DNA of 64,000 nt from CAZTDU01 sp964617355 (GCA_964617355.1 CAZTXP010000020.1:1-64000), one strand, 5' to 3'; shown: positions 50,834 through 59,158, counted from the first letter of the stretch. Notes: generated by a model from the letters alone, not told the origin. A program made the numbers and translations.

Positions 50834-52060
50834 TCAGTACGCGGCCTTCGACTCGCTCGCGCCGGACGCGCCTTCGAGCGCCCACGCAAGGTCGTCGAGA
50901 TATTGCGTCACGACCGGCTCGTGCAGCAGGTTCAGCATCAGGTGGATGCCGCGCGGTTGCGCGAGGCGGCTGACGAACCAGCCGCGCGTGGCCAGCCGGT
51001 CTCCGGCGGCATAGATGTCCTTCGTCGCGTGGCCGAAGGCGGTGATGCCGAGCTGCGGCGTGCCGATCACGTGGCAGCCGAGCGCCGCGGCGCCGCGCTC
51101 GATCGCCTCGCGCGTGGCGAGGATCCGCTCGACCACCTTCAGGTAGCCCGCCTCGCCGAGGTAGTTCATCACCGCCCAGGCCGCGGCGATCGCGCCGCCG
51201 GCGCGCGTGCCGGTGAAGGTCTGCGTGAAGTAGCGCCCGCGCGGCCAGCCCGAGAAATCGTAGGCGAGGTGCGAGAACGCGGCCGCGTCGCGAAAGAGGA
51301 GCGTCGATGCGCCCTTCGCGGCATAGCCGTACTTGTGGCAGTCGGCCGAGATCGTCGTCACCTCGGGGATCGCGAAGTCGAAGTCCGGAATCGGGCGGCC
51401 GAGCTTCCTCGCGAACGGCGCGATGTAGCCGCCGACGCAGGCATCCACGTGCAGCCACAGGCCGTGCTTCGCGGCGAGCGCGGCGTAGTCACGCACCGGA
51501 TCGACCATGCCGTACGGATAGTTCGGCGCCGAGGCGACCAGCGCGACGGTGCGATCGTCTATCGCCTTGGCGATGCCTTCGAGGTCGGGCGTGAGATCGG
51601 ATCGCACCGGCACGCGCGTCACCTCCATGCCGAGCAGGTGCGCCGACTTGTCGAAGGCGGGGTGCGCGGTTTCCGAGCACACGATCTTTGACGTCGCGCC
51701 CCCGCGATTCGCCGCGCGGCCCCAGTCCCGCGCCGACTTCATCGCCAGCAGGATGCTCTCGGTGCCGCCGGTGGTCATCGTGCCGCGCACGCCGGGACCG
51801 CCCGAGAGCAGGCCGGCGGTCATCTGCACCACCTCGCGCTCGAACTTCGCGAGGCTCTTGAAGGCCGCCGGCCCGAGCCCGTTCTCGGTGAAGAACATCG
51901 CGTAGGCCTTCTTCGCGACCTCGAGCACGTCGTCGCCCGCATAGTGCACGAACACGCCGAGGCGGCCGCCGCGCCAGTCGGCGTCGTCCTTGCGCGCCTC
52001 CTGCATCGCGGCTTCGAGCGCGTTCCAGTCCGATCCTTGGGCGGGCAGCGTGGCGGGCAT
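50834..52060 (-). CDS. PLP-dependent decarboxylase/sphingosine-1-phosphate-lyase-like protein
   Basis: A 408-residue fold-type I PLP enzyme. Lys243 in DCHKYGYAAKG is the Schiff-base lysine; TTGGTESILLAMKSARD binds the phosphate and HVDACVGGYIAPF holds the Asp for the ring nitrogen. The group includes glutamate/tyrosine decarboxylases and sphingosine-1-phosphate lyases, some of which are found in Burkholderia. No transmembrane segment is present. It lies between a Bug protein (eight-base gap upstream) and the atu-type operon (38 bases downstream). The substrate is unknown. Confidence 0.85.
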   Translation of the reverse strand: MPATLPAQGSDWNALEAAMQEARKDDADWRGGRLGVFVHYAGDDVLEVAKKAYAMFFTENGLGPAAFKSLAKFEREVVQMTAGLLSGGPGVRGTMTTGGTESILLAMKSARDWGRAANRGGATSKIVCSETAHPAFDKSAHLLGMEVTRVPVRSDLTPDLEGIAKAIDDRTVALVASAPNYPYGMVDPVRDYAALAAKHGLWLHVDACVGGYIAPFARKLGRPIPDFDFAIPEVTTISADCHKYGYAAKGASTLLFRDAAAFSHLAYDFSGWPRGRYFTQTFTGTRAGGAIAAAWAVMNYLGEAGYLKVVERILATREAIERGAAALGCHVIGTPQLGITAFGHATKDIYAAGDRLATRGWFVSRLAQPRGIHLMLNLLHEPVVTQYLDDLAWALEGASGASESKAAY

Positions 52061-52068
52061 GGCGGTCC

Positions 52069-53040
52069 TCAGAGTTCGAGCTTCAGGCCGAGCGCGCGGA
52101 TGCGTTGCGCGTTCGCTTCCGCGTCCCTGGCGAGGAACGCGGCGAATTCGGCGGGCGTGTCGGCGACCGGGTCGTAGGCGAAGGGCTGCACGAACTTGGC
52201 GAGGAAGGTGCGATCGAGCACCGCCTTGCGCGCTTCCACCGCGAGGCGCTCGACGAGCGCGGCGGGCGTGCCGGCGGGCGCGGCGAGGCCGAGGTAGAAG
52301 CTTGCCTGCGTGCCCGGGAAGCCCGCTTCCGCGAAGGTCGGCACCTCGGGCAGCGCGAGCGCGCGCTTCGCGCCCGACACCGCGAGCACGCGCACCTTGC
52401 CCGAGGCGAGGTGGCCCATCGCGGCGGTGGCGCCCGCGAAGAGCGCGTCCACGCTGCCGCCGAGGAGATCCTGCATCGCCGGCGCGATGCCCTTGTAGGC
52501 GACGTGCCGTAGCTCGAAGCCGCCCTCGCGCTTCAGGCTCTCCATCGCGAGGTGCGTGGTGCCGCCGGCGCCCGCGGAGGCGTAGTGGCGCTCGTGGCCG
52601 TCGGTCTTCATGCGCGCGACGAACGCGCGCAGGTCGCGCTCCGGCAGGTTGCCGCGCACGATCAGCACCATGTTCACGTGCACCAGGCGCGATACCGGCA
52701 CGAAGTCGCGGCGCGCGTCGTAGGGGAGCTTCGCGTACAGGAACGCGTTCTGCGTGAAGGCGGCGTCGGTGGCGAGCAGCAGCGTGTGGCCGTCGGCCGG
52801 CGCCTTCGCCACCGCGGTGGCGGCGACGATCTCGTTCGCGCCGGCGCGCGTCTCGACGAGCACCGGCTGGCCGAGCAGGGGCGCGAGCGTCTCGGCGAAG
52901 CCGCGCGCAAGCGCGTCCACCGGCGCGCCGGGCGGGTAGGGCACCACCAGCCGCACCGGCTTCGACGGGAACGGCTGCGCGCACGCCATGCCCGCGAACA
53001 GGGCGGCGATCAGGATCGCGAAACGGCGCAGCGCGTGCAT
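52069..53040 (-). CDS. Bug-family periplasmic binding protein
   Basis: A 323-residue Bug protein with signal peptide (MHALRRFAILIAALFAGMACA) chosen as start because the signal then begins properly; an in-frame GTG at 53061 would add seven residues and has no Shine-Dalgarno. Bug features: LVVPYPPGAPVDALARGFAE, GQPVLVETRAGANEIVAA, RHVAYKGIAPAMQDLLGGS, AAPAGTPAALVERL. No TctA/TctB genes nearby. It is co-directional with the PLP enzyme and divergent from the cupin operon, sharing a 101-base intergenic region. Confidence 0.88.
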   Translation of the reverse strand: MHALRRFAILIAALFAGMACAQPFPSKPVRLVVPYPPGAPVDALARGFAETLAPLLGQPVLVETRAGANEIVAATAVAKAPADGHTLLLATDAAFTQNAFLYAKLPYDARRDFVPVSRLVHVNMVLIVRGNLPERDLRAFVARMKTDGHERHYASAGAGGTTHLAMESLKREGGFELRHVAYKGIAPAMQDLLGGSVDALFAGATAAMGHLASGKVRVLAVSGAKRALALPEVPTFAEAGFPGTQASFYLGLAAPAGTPAALVERLAVEARKAVLDRTFLAKFVQPFAYDPVADTPAEFAAFLARDAEANAQRIRALGLKLEL

Positions 53041-53051
53041 GGCGGGCAAGG

Positions 53052-53080
53052 TTGAATCCACGGGGGGAAGGCGGTAGCGT
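53052..53080 (+). promoter_or_regulatory. Candidate promoter of the cupin operon
   Basis: TTGAAT (53052-53057), 17-bp spacer, TAGCGT (53075-53080), 61 bases before the cupin ATG. The -35 lies just ahead of the start of the divergent Bug gene. Confidence 0.5.
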
Positions 53081-53141
53081 GCGGCGAGGCCGCGTGCGAT
53101 GCAGCTTACGAGCCGGCCCGAAACCCCGTCAAGGAGAGGCG

Positions 53142-53522
53142 ATGGCCACGATGGTGGACTGGAACACCCTGCCGCGCGAGTTCGTGCGCGAGGGCATCGA
53201 GCGCTGCGGATTCCGCGGCGAGAACGTGATCATGGTGATGAACTTCGTGCAGCCGAAGGTGCAGGTGCGCCCGCACCAGCACGACTTCGAGCAGCTCGCG
53301 ATCTGCATCTCCGGGCGCTTCAACTACCACGTCGGCGACGAGGTCCATGCCATGACGCCCGGCTGCATGGTGCGCGTGCCGGCGCACACGATGCACTACA
53401 TCGAGCCGACCGGCGACGAGGTGGCGCTGAACCTCGACGTCTTCGCGCCGATCCGCGACGACTACAAGCACCTGGTGGAGTATCAAGCGGCGGAGTTCGC
53501 GCCGCCCAAGGGGAAGGCCTGA
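53142..53522 (+). CDS. Cupin-domain protein
   Basis: A 126-residue single-domain cupin. The metal site reads PHQHDFEQL (His45, His47, Glu50 or Gln51) and the second motif PAHTMHYIEPTGDE carries the remaining His. Cupins act as isomerases, dioxygenases or dehydratases in catabolic runs. ATG 53142 follows AAGGAGAGG. One base separates it from the next gene. It starts a four-gene plus-strand set with no assigned pathway. Confidence 0.85.
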   Translation: MATMVDWNTLPREFVREGIERCGFRGENVIMVMNFVQPKVQVRPHQHDFEQLAICISGRFNYHVGDEVHAMTPGCMVRVPAHTMHYIEPTGDEVALNLDVFAPIRDDYKHLVEYQAAEFAPPKGKA

Positions 53523-53523
53523 G

Positions 53524-54453
53524 ATGGGCGCCGCCGCTCCCGACTGGCGCACCGCGGACCCGGAGCTTCCCGCGCGGCTGCTGCGCGGCGCGATCGACCT
53601 GCACTGCCACAGCGGCCCGTCGGTGATGCCGCGCTACTTCGACCACTACGACGCCATGCAGGAGGCGTCTTCCGCCGGCATCCGCGCGCTGCTGGTGAAG
53701 GACCACTACTACTCGGCGACACCCGCGACGGAGATGCTGAACAAGCACTTCCGCCACCTCGGCGTCACCATGCTATCGGGCGTGCCGCTGAACAACACCA
53801 CCGGCGGCATCAACGTGTTTGCGGTCGAGCACGGCCTGAAGCTCGGCGCAAAGCTCGTCTGGATGCCGACCTTCTCGGCGAAGAACCACATCGACCAGCA
53901 CCGGAAGGATCACGACTTCAAGGACAAGTTCCCGCAGACGAAGAAGGCGATGCTGGAACCGGTGCCGCTCGTCGCCACCGACGGAAGCGGCCGCCTCCTG
54001 CCCGAAGTGCTGCCGGTGCTCGACCTCGTCGCCGAGCACGACGCGGTGCTCTCGTCGGGGCACCTGCACGTGGACGAGATCTGGCCGCTCTTCGAGGAGG
54101 CGAAGCGCCGCGGCGTGATGCGCCTGCTCTGCAACCATCCGACTTACGTCGTCGGCGCGTCGCTGGACGACATCCGGCGCCTCGTCGGCATGGGCGTCTA
54201 CGTCGAGCACTCGATGTGCATGTTCGTGCCGGGTTCGAAGTTCAAGTTCTACGACCCGCCCGAATTGCGCGCGATGATCGAGGCCGGCACCGTCGAGCGC
54301 ACCATCCTCGGCTCCGACCTCGGGCAGGTGGGCAATCCGAAGCTGGTGGATGGCTTCCGCAGCGTGATCGAGACGTGCCTCGACCTCGGCTACGACGAGG
54401 CGCAGGTGCGCCGCATGGTGTCCACGAACGCCGCCGAGCTGGTCGGCCTCTGA
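53524..54453 (+). CDS. DUF6282-like metal-dependent hydrolase
   Basis: A 309-residue TIM-barrel-like protein of the amidohydrolase/PHP-like type: DLHCHSGPS (His27 and His29) near the start, KDHYYSATP, VWMPTFSAKNHID, SSGHLHVDE, CNHPTYVVG and a final GSDLGQVGN with the metal-ligand Asp. The set of His/Asp ligands suggests one or two divalent metals. The DUF6282 assignment is from memory of this motif pattern. No function is known. The TGA overlaps the next gene start by one base, so the two are translated together. Confidence 0.75.
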   Translation: MGAAAPDWRTADPELPARLLRGAIDLHCHSGPSVMPRYFDHYDAMQEASSAGIRALLVKDHYYSATPATEMLNKHFRHLGVTMLSGVPLNNTTGGINVFAVEHGLKLGAKLVWMPTFSAKNHIDQHRKDHDFKDKFPQTKKAMLEPVPLVATDGSGRLLPEVLPVLDLVAEHDAVLSSGHLHVDEIWPLFEEAKRRGVMRLLCNHPTYVVGASLDDIRRLVGMGVYVEHSMCMFVPGSKFKFYDPPELRAMIEAGTVERTILGSDLGQVGNPKLVDGFRSVIETCLDLGYDEAQVRRMVSTNAAELVGL

Positions 54454-55505
54454 TGGCTTCGCTCGCGATCCGGGTCGGCGCGCTGGCGCTCCGGAACCCG
54501 GTGATCTGCGCCTCGGGCGAGCACGTGATGACCGAGGCCGGCATTCGCGCCGCGCTGGCGCAGGGCGCGGCGGTGGTGGTGGCGAAGTCCACCAACGAGA
54601 GCCAGCCCGCGCGCGCGCAGCTCTCGCAGGCCGACTACGCGACCTACGGCGCCGACTGGCGCGCGCGCGATTGGCACGGCGCGGGCGAGGCGAGTGTGCT
54701 TTGTCGCTCGGGGCTGCAGCCGCGCGCCGCCGAGGAGTGGCTCGGCGCCATCGCGGCGCTCGATCGCGAGGCCGGCAAGCAGGGCGCGTATGTCGCCGCG
54801 AGCCTGATCCTCGCCAAGCTCGATGAGGCGGTGCGCCTTGCGCGCGTCGCCGAAGCCGCGGGCGTGCGCTTGCTGGAGTTCAACGTCGGCACGCCCTACG
54901 GCGACGAGGCCGCGCACGGCGGTGTCGCCACCGAACGTGCGGCGGCGAAGATTCGCGAGCAGGTGGCCGCGGTCTGCGGCGCGGTGAAGATCCCGGTGTG
55001 GGTGAAGCTCACCGGCCAGAGCGAGAACGTGGCCGCGCTCGCCGAGGCGGCGCGCGAGGGCGGCGCGGCGGCGGTGATCATGATCGGCCGGATGATGGGT
55101 CTCCTGCCGGACCTCGACACGCAGGCGCCGGCGCTCGGCACCAACCTCGGCTACGGCGGCCCGTGGGCGCTGCCGCTCGCGTGCTACTGGCTAGCGCGCA
55201 GCAGGAAGCGCCTCGGCGCCGGCTACCCGCTCGTCGGCACCAACGGCGCGCGGAGCGGCCACGACGCGGCGCGCATGCTGCTCGCCGGCGCGAGCGCGGT
55301 CGAGTACTGCTCGGCGGTGATGACCGGCGGCTTCGGCGTGCTCGGCGCCGCGATCGCGGAGCTGCAGGCCTACTGCGACGCGAAGGGCACGGACGCCGCC
55401 GCGCTCGTCGGCCGCGCCGCGGATCGCGTCGGCGACTACGCCGGCCTGCCCGCCGAGGACGGGCGCTGGAAGAAGTTCGTCCCCCGAGAGACGCTGGCCA
55501 GGTGA
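54453..55505 (+). CDS. Dihydroorotate/dihydropyrimidine dehydrogenase-fold protein lacking the active-site Cys
   Basis: A 350-residue FMN TIM-barrel protein. It has NPVICASGEHVMT at the N terminus, VAASLILAKLDE, FNVGTPYGDEAAH where DHOD/DPD-type enzymes carry Asn-x-Ser-Cys-Pro, the KLTGQ strand, and GTNGARSGHDAARMLLAGA plus the EYCSAVMTGGFG phosphate loop near the end. The catalytic Cys (or Ser) is replaced by Thr in this segment, so chemistry is likely to differ. Placed third in the cupin-led set. Its stop lies inside a 17-bp tandem repeat. Confidence 0.78.
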   Translation: MASLAIRVGALALRNPVICASGEHVMTEAGIRAALAQGAAVVVAKSTNESQPARAQLSQADYATYGADWRARDWHGAGEASVLCRSGLQPRAAEEWLGAIAALDREAGKQGAYVAASLILAKLDEAVRLARVAEAAGVRLLEFNVGTPYGDEAAHGGVATERAAAKIREQVAAVCGAVKIPVWVKLTGQSENVAALAEAAREGGAAAVIMIGRMMGLLPDLDTQAPALGTNLGYGGPWALPLACYWLARSRKRLGAGYPLVGTNGARSGHDAARMLLAGASAVEYCSAVMTGGFGVLGAAIAELQAYCDAKGTDAAALVGRAADRVGDYAGLPAEDGRWKKFVPRETLAR

Positions 55506-55532
55506 CGCTCCGGTACAGGTGACGCTCCGGTA
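55499..55532 (+). repeat. Two 17-bp tandem direct repeats at the gene end
   Basis: CAGGTGACGCTCCGGTA occurs twice without spacing at 55499-55515 and 55516-55532. The first copy holds the stop codon of the DHOD-like gene; the second runs into the TATATT box. Confidence 0.75.
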
Positions 55533-55536
55533 TATT
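55531..55536 (+). promoter_or_regulatory. -10-like TATATT upstream of the HpaI-type aldolase gene
   Basis: TATATT lies at the end of the second 17-bp repeat, 38 bases before the aldolase ATG, which has GAGGAAC as Shine-Dalgarno. A -35 at correct spacing is not evident; the repeated TGACGC could be a regulator site. Confidence 0.35.
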
Positions 55537-55574
55537 GGCGGCCCTTCACACGAATCGAGCTCGAGGAACCCTCC

Positions 55575-56375
55575 ATGCGCATGAACCGCGTCAAGCGCCT
55601 GTGGCGCGAAGGCAAGCCCGCCGTCGGCGGCTTCCTGTCGATCCCGCACGCCTTCTCCGCCGAGATGATGTCCCACACGGGGCTGGACTGGTTGTGCGTA
55701 GACCTGCAGCACGGCGCGGTCGACTACGACGACGCGGTGAACATGCTGACCGCGATCTCCACCACCGCGGTGACGCCGTTCGTGCGCGTGCCGTGGAACG
55801 AGCCCTCGATCATCATGAAGGCGCTGGACGCCGGCGCCTACGGCGTGATCGTGCCGATGGTGTCGAACCGTGCGGAGGCCGAGCGTGCGGTGGCCGCGTG
55901 CCGCTACCCCCCGACGGGCATGCGCTCCAACGGCCCGAACCGCGCCTCGCTCTACGGCGGCGCCGACTACCAGAAGCACGCCGACCGCGAGATCGCCTGC
56001 GTGGTGATGATCGAGACCACCGAGGGCATCGAGAAGATGGACGAGATCATCTCCACGCCCGGCGTGGACGCGGTCTACATCGGCCCCACCGACCTCGCCC
56101 TCGCGCTCGGCCTGCCGCCGGTGATGGACAACGACGATCCGAAGCACGTCGCCACCGTGAACCGGATCCTCGAGACCTGCCGCAAGCACGGCGTGATCCC
56201 CGCGATGCACACCATGAGCGCGAAGTACACGCAGCGCTACATCGACCAGGGCTTCAAGATGATCATGCTGGTGGCCGACCGCCTCGCGATGTCGAACTAC
56301 GTGAAGGCCGAGATCGCGAAGCTCACCGGGTGGACGCCGCTCAACCCGAACGAGGCGCCCGAGCGGAGTGCCTGA
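55575..56375 (+). CDS. HpcH/HpaI-family aldolase
   Basis: A 266-residue class II pyruvate aldolase of the HpaI/GarL/citrate-lyase-beta-like fold: VGGFLSIPHAFSAEMM, the WLCVDLQHGAVDYDDA segment, PFVRVPWN, and VMIETTEGIEKMDEI with the metal-binding Glu, then VDAVYIGPTDLALALG with the Asp. Members split 4-hydroxy-2-oxo acids to pyruvate and an aldehyde. It is preceded by the 17-bp repeats and overlaps the next small gene by eight bases. A role at the end of a catabolic sequence with the cupin, hydrolase and DHOD-like genes is inferred. Confidence 0.87.
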   Translation: MRMNRVKRLWREGKPAVGGFLSIPHAFSAEMMSHTGLDWLCVDLQHGAVDYDDAVNMLTAISTTAVTPFVRVPWNEPSIIMKALDAGAYGVIVPMVSNRAEAERAVAACRYPPTGMRSNGPNRASLYGGADYQKHADREIACVVMIETTEGIEKMDEIISTPGVDAVYIGPTDLALALGLPPVMDNDDPKHVATVNRILETCRKHGVIPAMHTMSAKYTQRYIDQGFKMIMLVADRLAMSNYVKAEIAKLTGWTPLNPNEAPERSA

Positions 56376-56856
56376 CGAGAAGCGGGATCCTCCAGCGGCG
56401 GGCTGGAGGCCTTGGTGGCGCCGCCTGCGCTGGGCGGTGCTGGTGCTCGGCGGCGCGTACCTCGCGCTCGCGTTCGGCGTCTATGGCTGGCGGTACCTCG
56501 AGCTGAAGCTGTCGATGTCGGAGGCACGCGCCTCGCTGCAGGCTGCGCGCTGGGAAGACCCGGCGCTGCGCTGCGGTGGCGGTGCGCGGCTCGGACCGCA
56601 CTTCGCGAAGCTCCTCGGCAAGCCGGAGATCTTCGTGACGAGGATCCTGTGGGACCAGCGGCCGCCGCGCCTCGAGTTCTACGTCTCGGGCATGGCCAGC
56701 CCGCGCGAGGGCATCACGCCGCGGCACCTGCTGATGACCATCGAACTGATGCCCGACGGCGACGCGATCCCGACCGCCGCGGTGTTCGCGGGCGAGCATG
56801 ATCGCCTCGAGAGCGCACGCGCGCTGCTCGTCGCCGCCTGCGCGAAGAAGGGCTGA
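56368..56856 (+). CDS. Single-pass membrane hypothetical protein
   Basis: A 162-residue protein with a basic N terminus, one transmembrane helix (AVLVLGGAYLALAFGVYGW, about residues 23-41), and a soluble domain with strands LEFYVSGMASPRE and LLMTIELMPDGDAIP, ending in a helix. GTG start at 56368 overlaps the aldolase stop by eight bases. Not recognised. It ends 72 bases before the Bug gene of the aromatic operon. Confidence 0.6.
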   Translation: MPDEKRDPPAAGWRPWWRRLRWAVLVLGGAYLALAFGVYGWRYLELKLSMSEARASLQAARWEDPALRCGGGARLGPHFAKLLGKPEIFVTRILWDQRPPRLEFYVSGMASPREGITPRHLLMTIELMPDGDAIPTAAVFAGEHDRLESARALLVAACAKKG

Positions 56857-56869
56857 TTCGCGCCCGGCG

Positions 56870-56898
56870 TTGACATCGGTCAACTTTGCCCCGAGAGT
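56870..56898 (+). promoter_or_regulatory. Candidate promoter of the tph-like operon with an inverted repeat over the -35
   Basis: TTGACA (56870-56875), 17-bp spacer, GAGAGT (56893-56898), ahead of GGAGGAGG and the TTG start. The -35 is part of the inverted repeat TTGACATCGGTCAA (56870-56883), a plausible regulator site. Confidence 0.45.
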
Positions 56899-56928
56899 CC
56901 TCCGACGGTAATCCCGGAGGAGGCCCCC

Positions 56929-57906
56929 TTGAAACGACTCACCCACGCCCTCGCGGCGATGGCCCTCGGCGCGCTTGCGATCGGCGCGGCGCCCGCGCAG
57001 GCGCAGGGCGCGTTCCCGAATCGCGCGGTGCGCGTCATCGTGCCGTTCCCCGCCGGCGGTTCGGCCGACGTGCTGGCGCGCATCGTCGCCGAGAAGATGT
57101 CGGCGAAGTGGGGCCAGCCCGTGGTGGTCGAGAACCGCGCCGGCGCCGGCGGCAACATCGGCGCCGAGTCGGTGTTCCGCGCCGATCCCGACGGCTACAC
57201 CATCCTGTCCAGTCCCCCGGGGCCGCTGGCGATCAACCAGAGCCTCTACAAGGTGCTGAACTTCGAGCCGCCGAAGTTCGTGCCGGTGACGGTGCTCGCG
57301 ATCGTGCCCAACGTCATCACGGCGCGCGCCGACCTGCCGGCGAACACGATGCGCGAGCTGATCGCGATGGCGAAGGCGAACCCGGCGAAGATCGTCTACG
57401 CCTCGCAGGGCAACGGCTCGACCTCGCACCTCTCGGCGGCGATGTTCTCGAGCATGGCGGGCGTGGACCTCGTGCACGTGCCGTACAAGGGCGAGGGCCC
57501 GGCACTCGTCGACATCGTCGCGGGGCGCGTGGACATCTTCATCGGCAACATCGCCGCGGCCTTGAAGCACCAGCAGGCCGGTCGCGTGAAGTTCCTCGCG
57601 GTGACGAATGCGAATCGCTCCGCCGTGGCGCCCGACGTGCCGACCAGCGCCGAGGCGGGCCTGCCCGGCTTCATCGCCAGCGCGTGGTTCGCGATGGCCA
57701 TGCCGCCCGGCACGCCGCCGGCGATCGTGCAGGCGATCAACGCCGCCGCCGTCGAGGGCCTGAAGATGCCCGACGTGCGCCAGAAATACCTCGAGCAGGG
57801 TGCCGAGCCCGTGGGCGGCACCACCGCCGAGACGGCGGGCTTCATTCGAGACGAGGTGGCGCGCTGGCAGAAGGTGATCCAAGATGCGAAGGTCACGCTG
57901 AACTGA
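56929..57906 (+). CDS. Bug-family periplasmic binding protein (tphC position)
   Basis: A 325-residue Bug protein. Signal peptide (about 1-25, ALAIGAAPAQA region), then RVIVPFPAGGSADVLARIVAE, GQPVVVENRAGAGGNIGAE, VPYKGEGPALVDIVAGR, and AVEGLKMPDVRQKYLEQG at the end. The start is TTG at 56929, supported by a GGAGGAGG six bases upstream. In Comamonas terephthalate operons TphC is a protein of this family located just before tphA2, as here. It probably binds the aromatic acid for uptake; no membrane subunits are nearby. Confidence 0.88.
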   Translation: MKRLTHALAAMALGALAIGAAPAQAQGAFPNRAVRVIVPFPAGGSADVLARIVAEKMSAKWGQPVVVENRAGAGGNIGAESVFRADPDGYTILSSPPGPLAINQSLYKVLNFEPPKFVPVTVLAIVPNVITARADLPANTMRELIAMAKANPAKIVYASQGNGSTSHLSAAMFSSMAGVDLVHVPYKGEGPALVDIVAGRVDIFIGNIAAALKHQQAGRVKFLAVTNANRSAVAPDVPTSAEAGLPGFIASAWFAMAMPPGTPPAIVQAINAAAVEGLKMPDVRQKYLEQGAEPVGGTTAETAGFIRDEVARWQKVIQDAKVTLN

Positions 57907-57914
57907 GGTCGACG

Positions 57915-59156
57915 ATGGGCACCAACGACGTTCGAACCATGGCGCGGGCCTGGCCCTCGGAGGGCCTCACCCGCGTGCCGTTCTGGGTGTACCAGGACGA
58001 GTCCTGGGCGCTGGAGGAGCAGAAGCGGCTCTTCGAGGGCCCGGTGTGGAACTTCCTGTGCCTGGAGCAGGAGCTGCCGAAGGAAGGCGACTACCGCACC
58101 ACCTTCGTCGGCCGCATGCCGGTGATCGTGTCGCGCGACGCCGACGGCGCGATCTACGCGTTCGAGAACCGCTGCACGCACCGCGGCGCGTTGATCGCGC
58201 TCGAGAACGGCGGCAACGTGAAGAGCTTCCAGTGCGTCTACCACGCGTGGACGTACGACCGGAAGGGCAACCTCAAGGGCGTCGCGTTCCAGAACGGCGC
58301 CGGCGGCAAGGGCGGCATGCCGAAGTCCTTCTGCATGGAGCAGCACAATCCGAGGAAGGTGCGCACCACGGTGCTCTGCGGCCTCGTCTTCGGCACGCTG
58401 TCGGACGCCGCCCCGCCGATCGAGGAGTACCTCGGCGAGGAAGTGCTCGGGCGGCTGCGGCGCGTGCTCAGGAAGCCCACCGAGGTGCTCGGCCGCTTCA
58501 CGCAGGCGCTGCCGAACAACTGGAAGCTCTACGCCGAGAACGTCAAGGACACCTACCACGCGAGCCTCTTGCACTCGTTCTTCGCCACCTTCCGCGTCAC
58601 GCGCCTCACGCAGGCGGGCGGCGTGCTGGTGAGCCCGAACGGCGCGCACCACGCGAGCTACACCATCGACAAGAAGGAGACCGGCTCGGCGTACCAGGAG
58701 CAGGGCCTGAGGTCGGAAAAGCAGGACTTTCGCCTCGCCGACCCGAGGATCCTCGACGCGGTGGACGAGTTCGGCGACGGCATCCAGCTGCAGATCCTCA
58801 CCGTGTTCCCGGGCTTCGTGCTGCAGCAGATCCACAACTGCCTCGCGGTGCGCCAGATCCTGCCCAAGGGCATCGACCGCATGGAACTCAACTGGACCTA
58901 CTTCGGCTTCCAGGACGACACGCCCGAGATGCGCCAGCGCCGCCTGCGGCAGTCGAACCTCGTCGGGCCGGCGGGCTACGTGTCGATGGAGGACGGCTGC
59001 GTCGGCGGCTTCGTGCAGCGCGGCATCGCCTCGGCCGACGAGCAGCTCTCGGTGGTCGAGATGGGCGGCGCCGGCACCGAGTCGCAGCAGGGCCGCGCCA
59101 CCGAGACCTCGATCCGCGGCTTCTGGAAGGCCTACCGCGGCTGCATGGGGGTCTGA
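57915..59156 (+). CDS. tphA2: Rieske ring-hydroxylating dioxygenase alpha subunit, TphA2-like
   Basis: A 413-residue oxygenase alpha subunit. The Rieske [2Fe-2S] ligands are Cys87, His89, Cys107 and His110; the mononuclear iron site is Asp212-x2-His215-x4-His220 (DTYHASLLH). Segments such as ALIALENGG, GGMPKSFCMEQHNPRK, MEDGCVGGFVQRGIAS and GRATETSIRGFWKAYR match terephthalate 1,2-dioxygenase TphA2 as I remember it, more than benzoate or anthranilate types. It would dihydroxylate an aromatic carboxylate. The beta subunit starts two bases after its stop, and a TphB-like dehydrogenase follows. The electron-transfer reductase TphA1 is missing from the window. Confidence 0.87.
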   Translation: MGTNDVRTMARAWPSEGLTRVPFWVYQDESWALEEQKRLFEGPVWNFLCLEQELPKEGDYRTTFVGRMPVIVSRDADGAIYAFENRCTHRGALIALENGGNVKSFQCVYHAWTYDRKGNLKGVAFQNGAGGKGGMPKSFCMEQHNPRKVRTTVLCGLVFGTLSDAAPPIEEYLGEEVLGRLRRVLRKPTEVLGRFTQALPNNWKLYAENVKDTYHASLLHSFFATFRVTRLTQAGGVLVSPNGAHHASYTIDKKETGSAYQEQGLRSEKQDFRLADPRILDAVDEFGDGIQLQILTVFPGFVLQQIHNCLAVRQILPKGIDRMELNWTYFGFQDDTPEMRQRRLRQSNLVGPAGYVSMEDGCVGGFVQRGIASADEQLSVVEMGGAGTESQQGRATETSIRGFWKAYRGCMGV

Positions 59157-59158
59157 GC

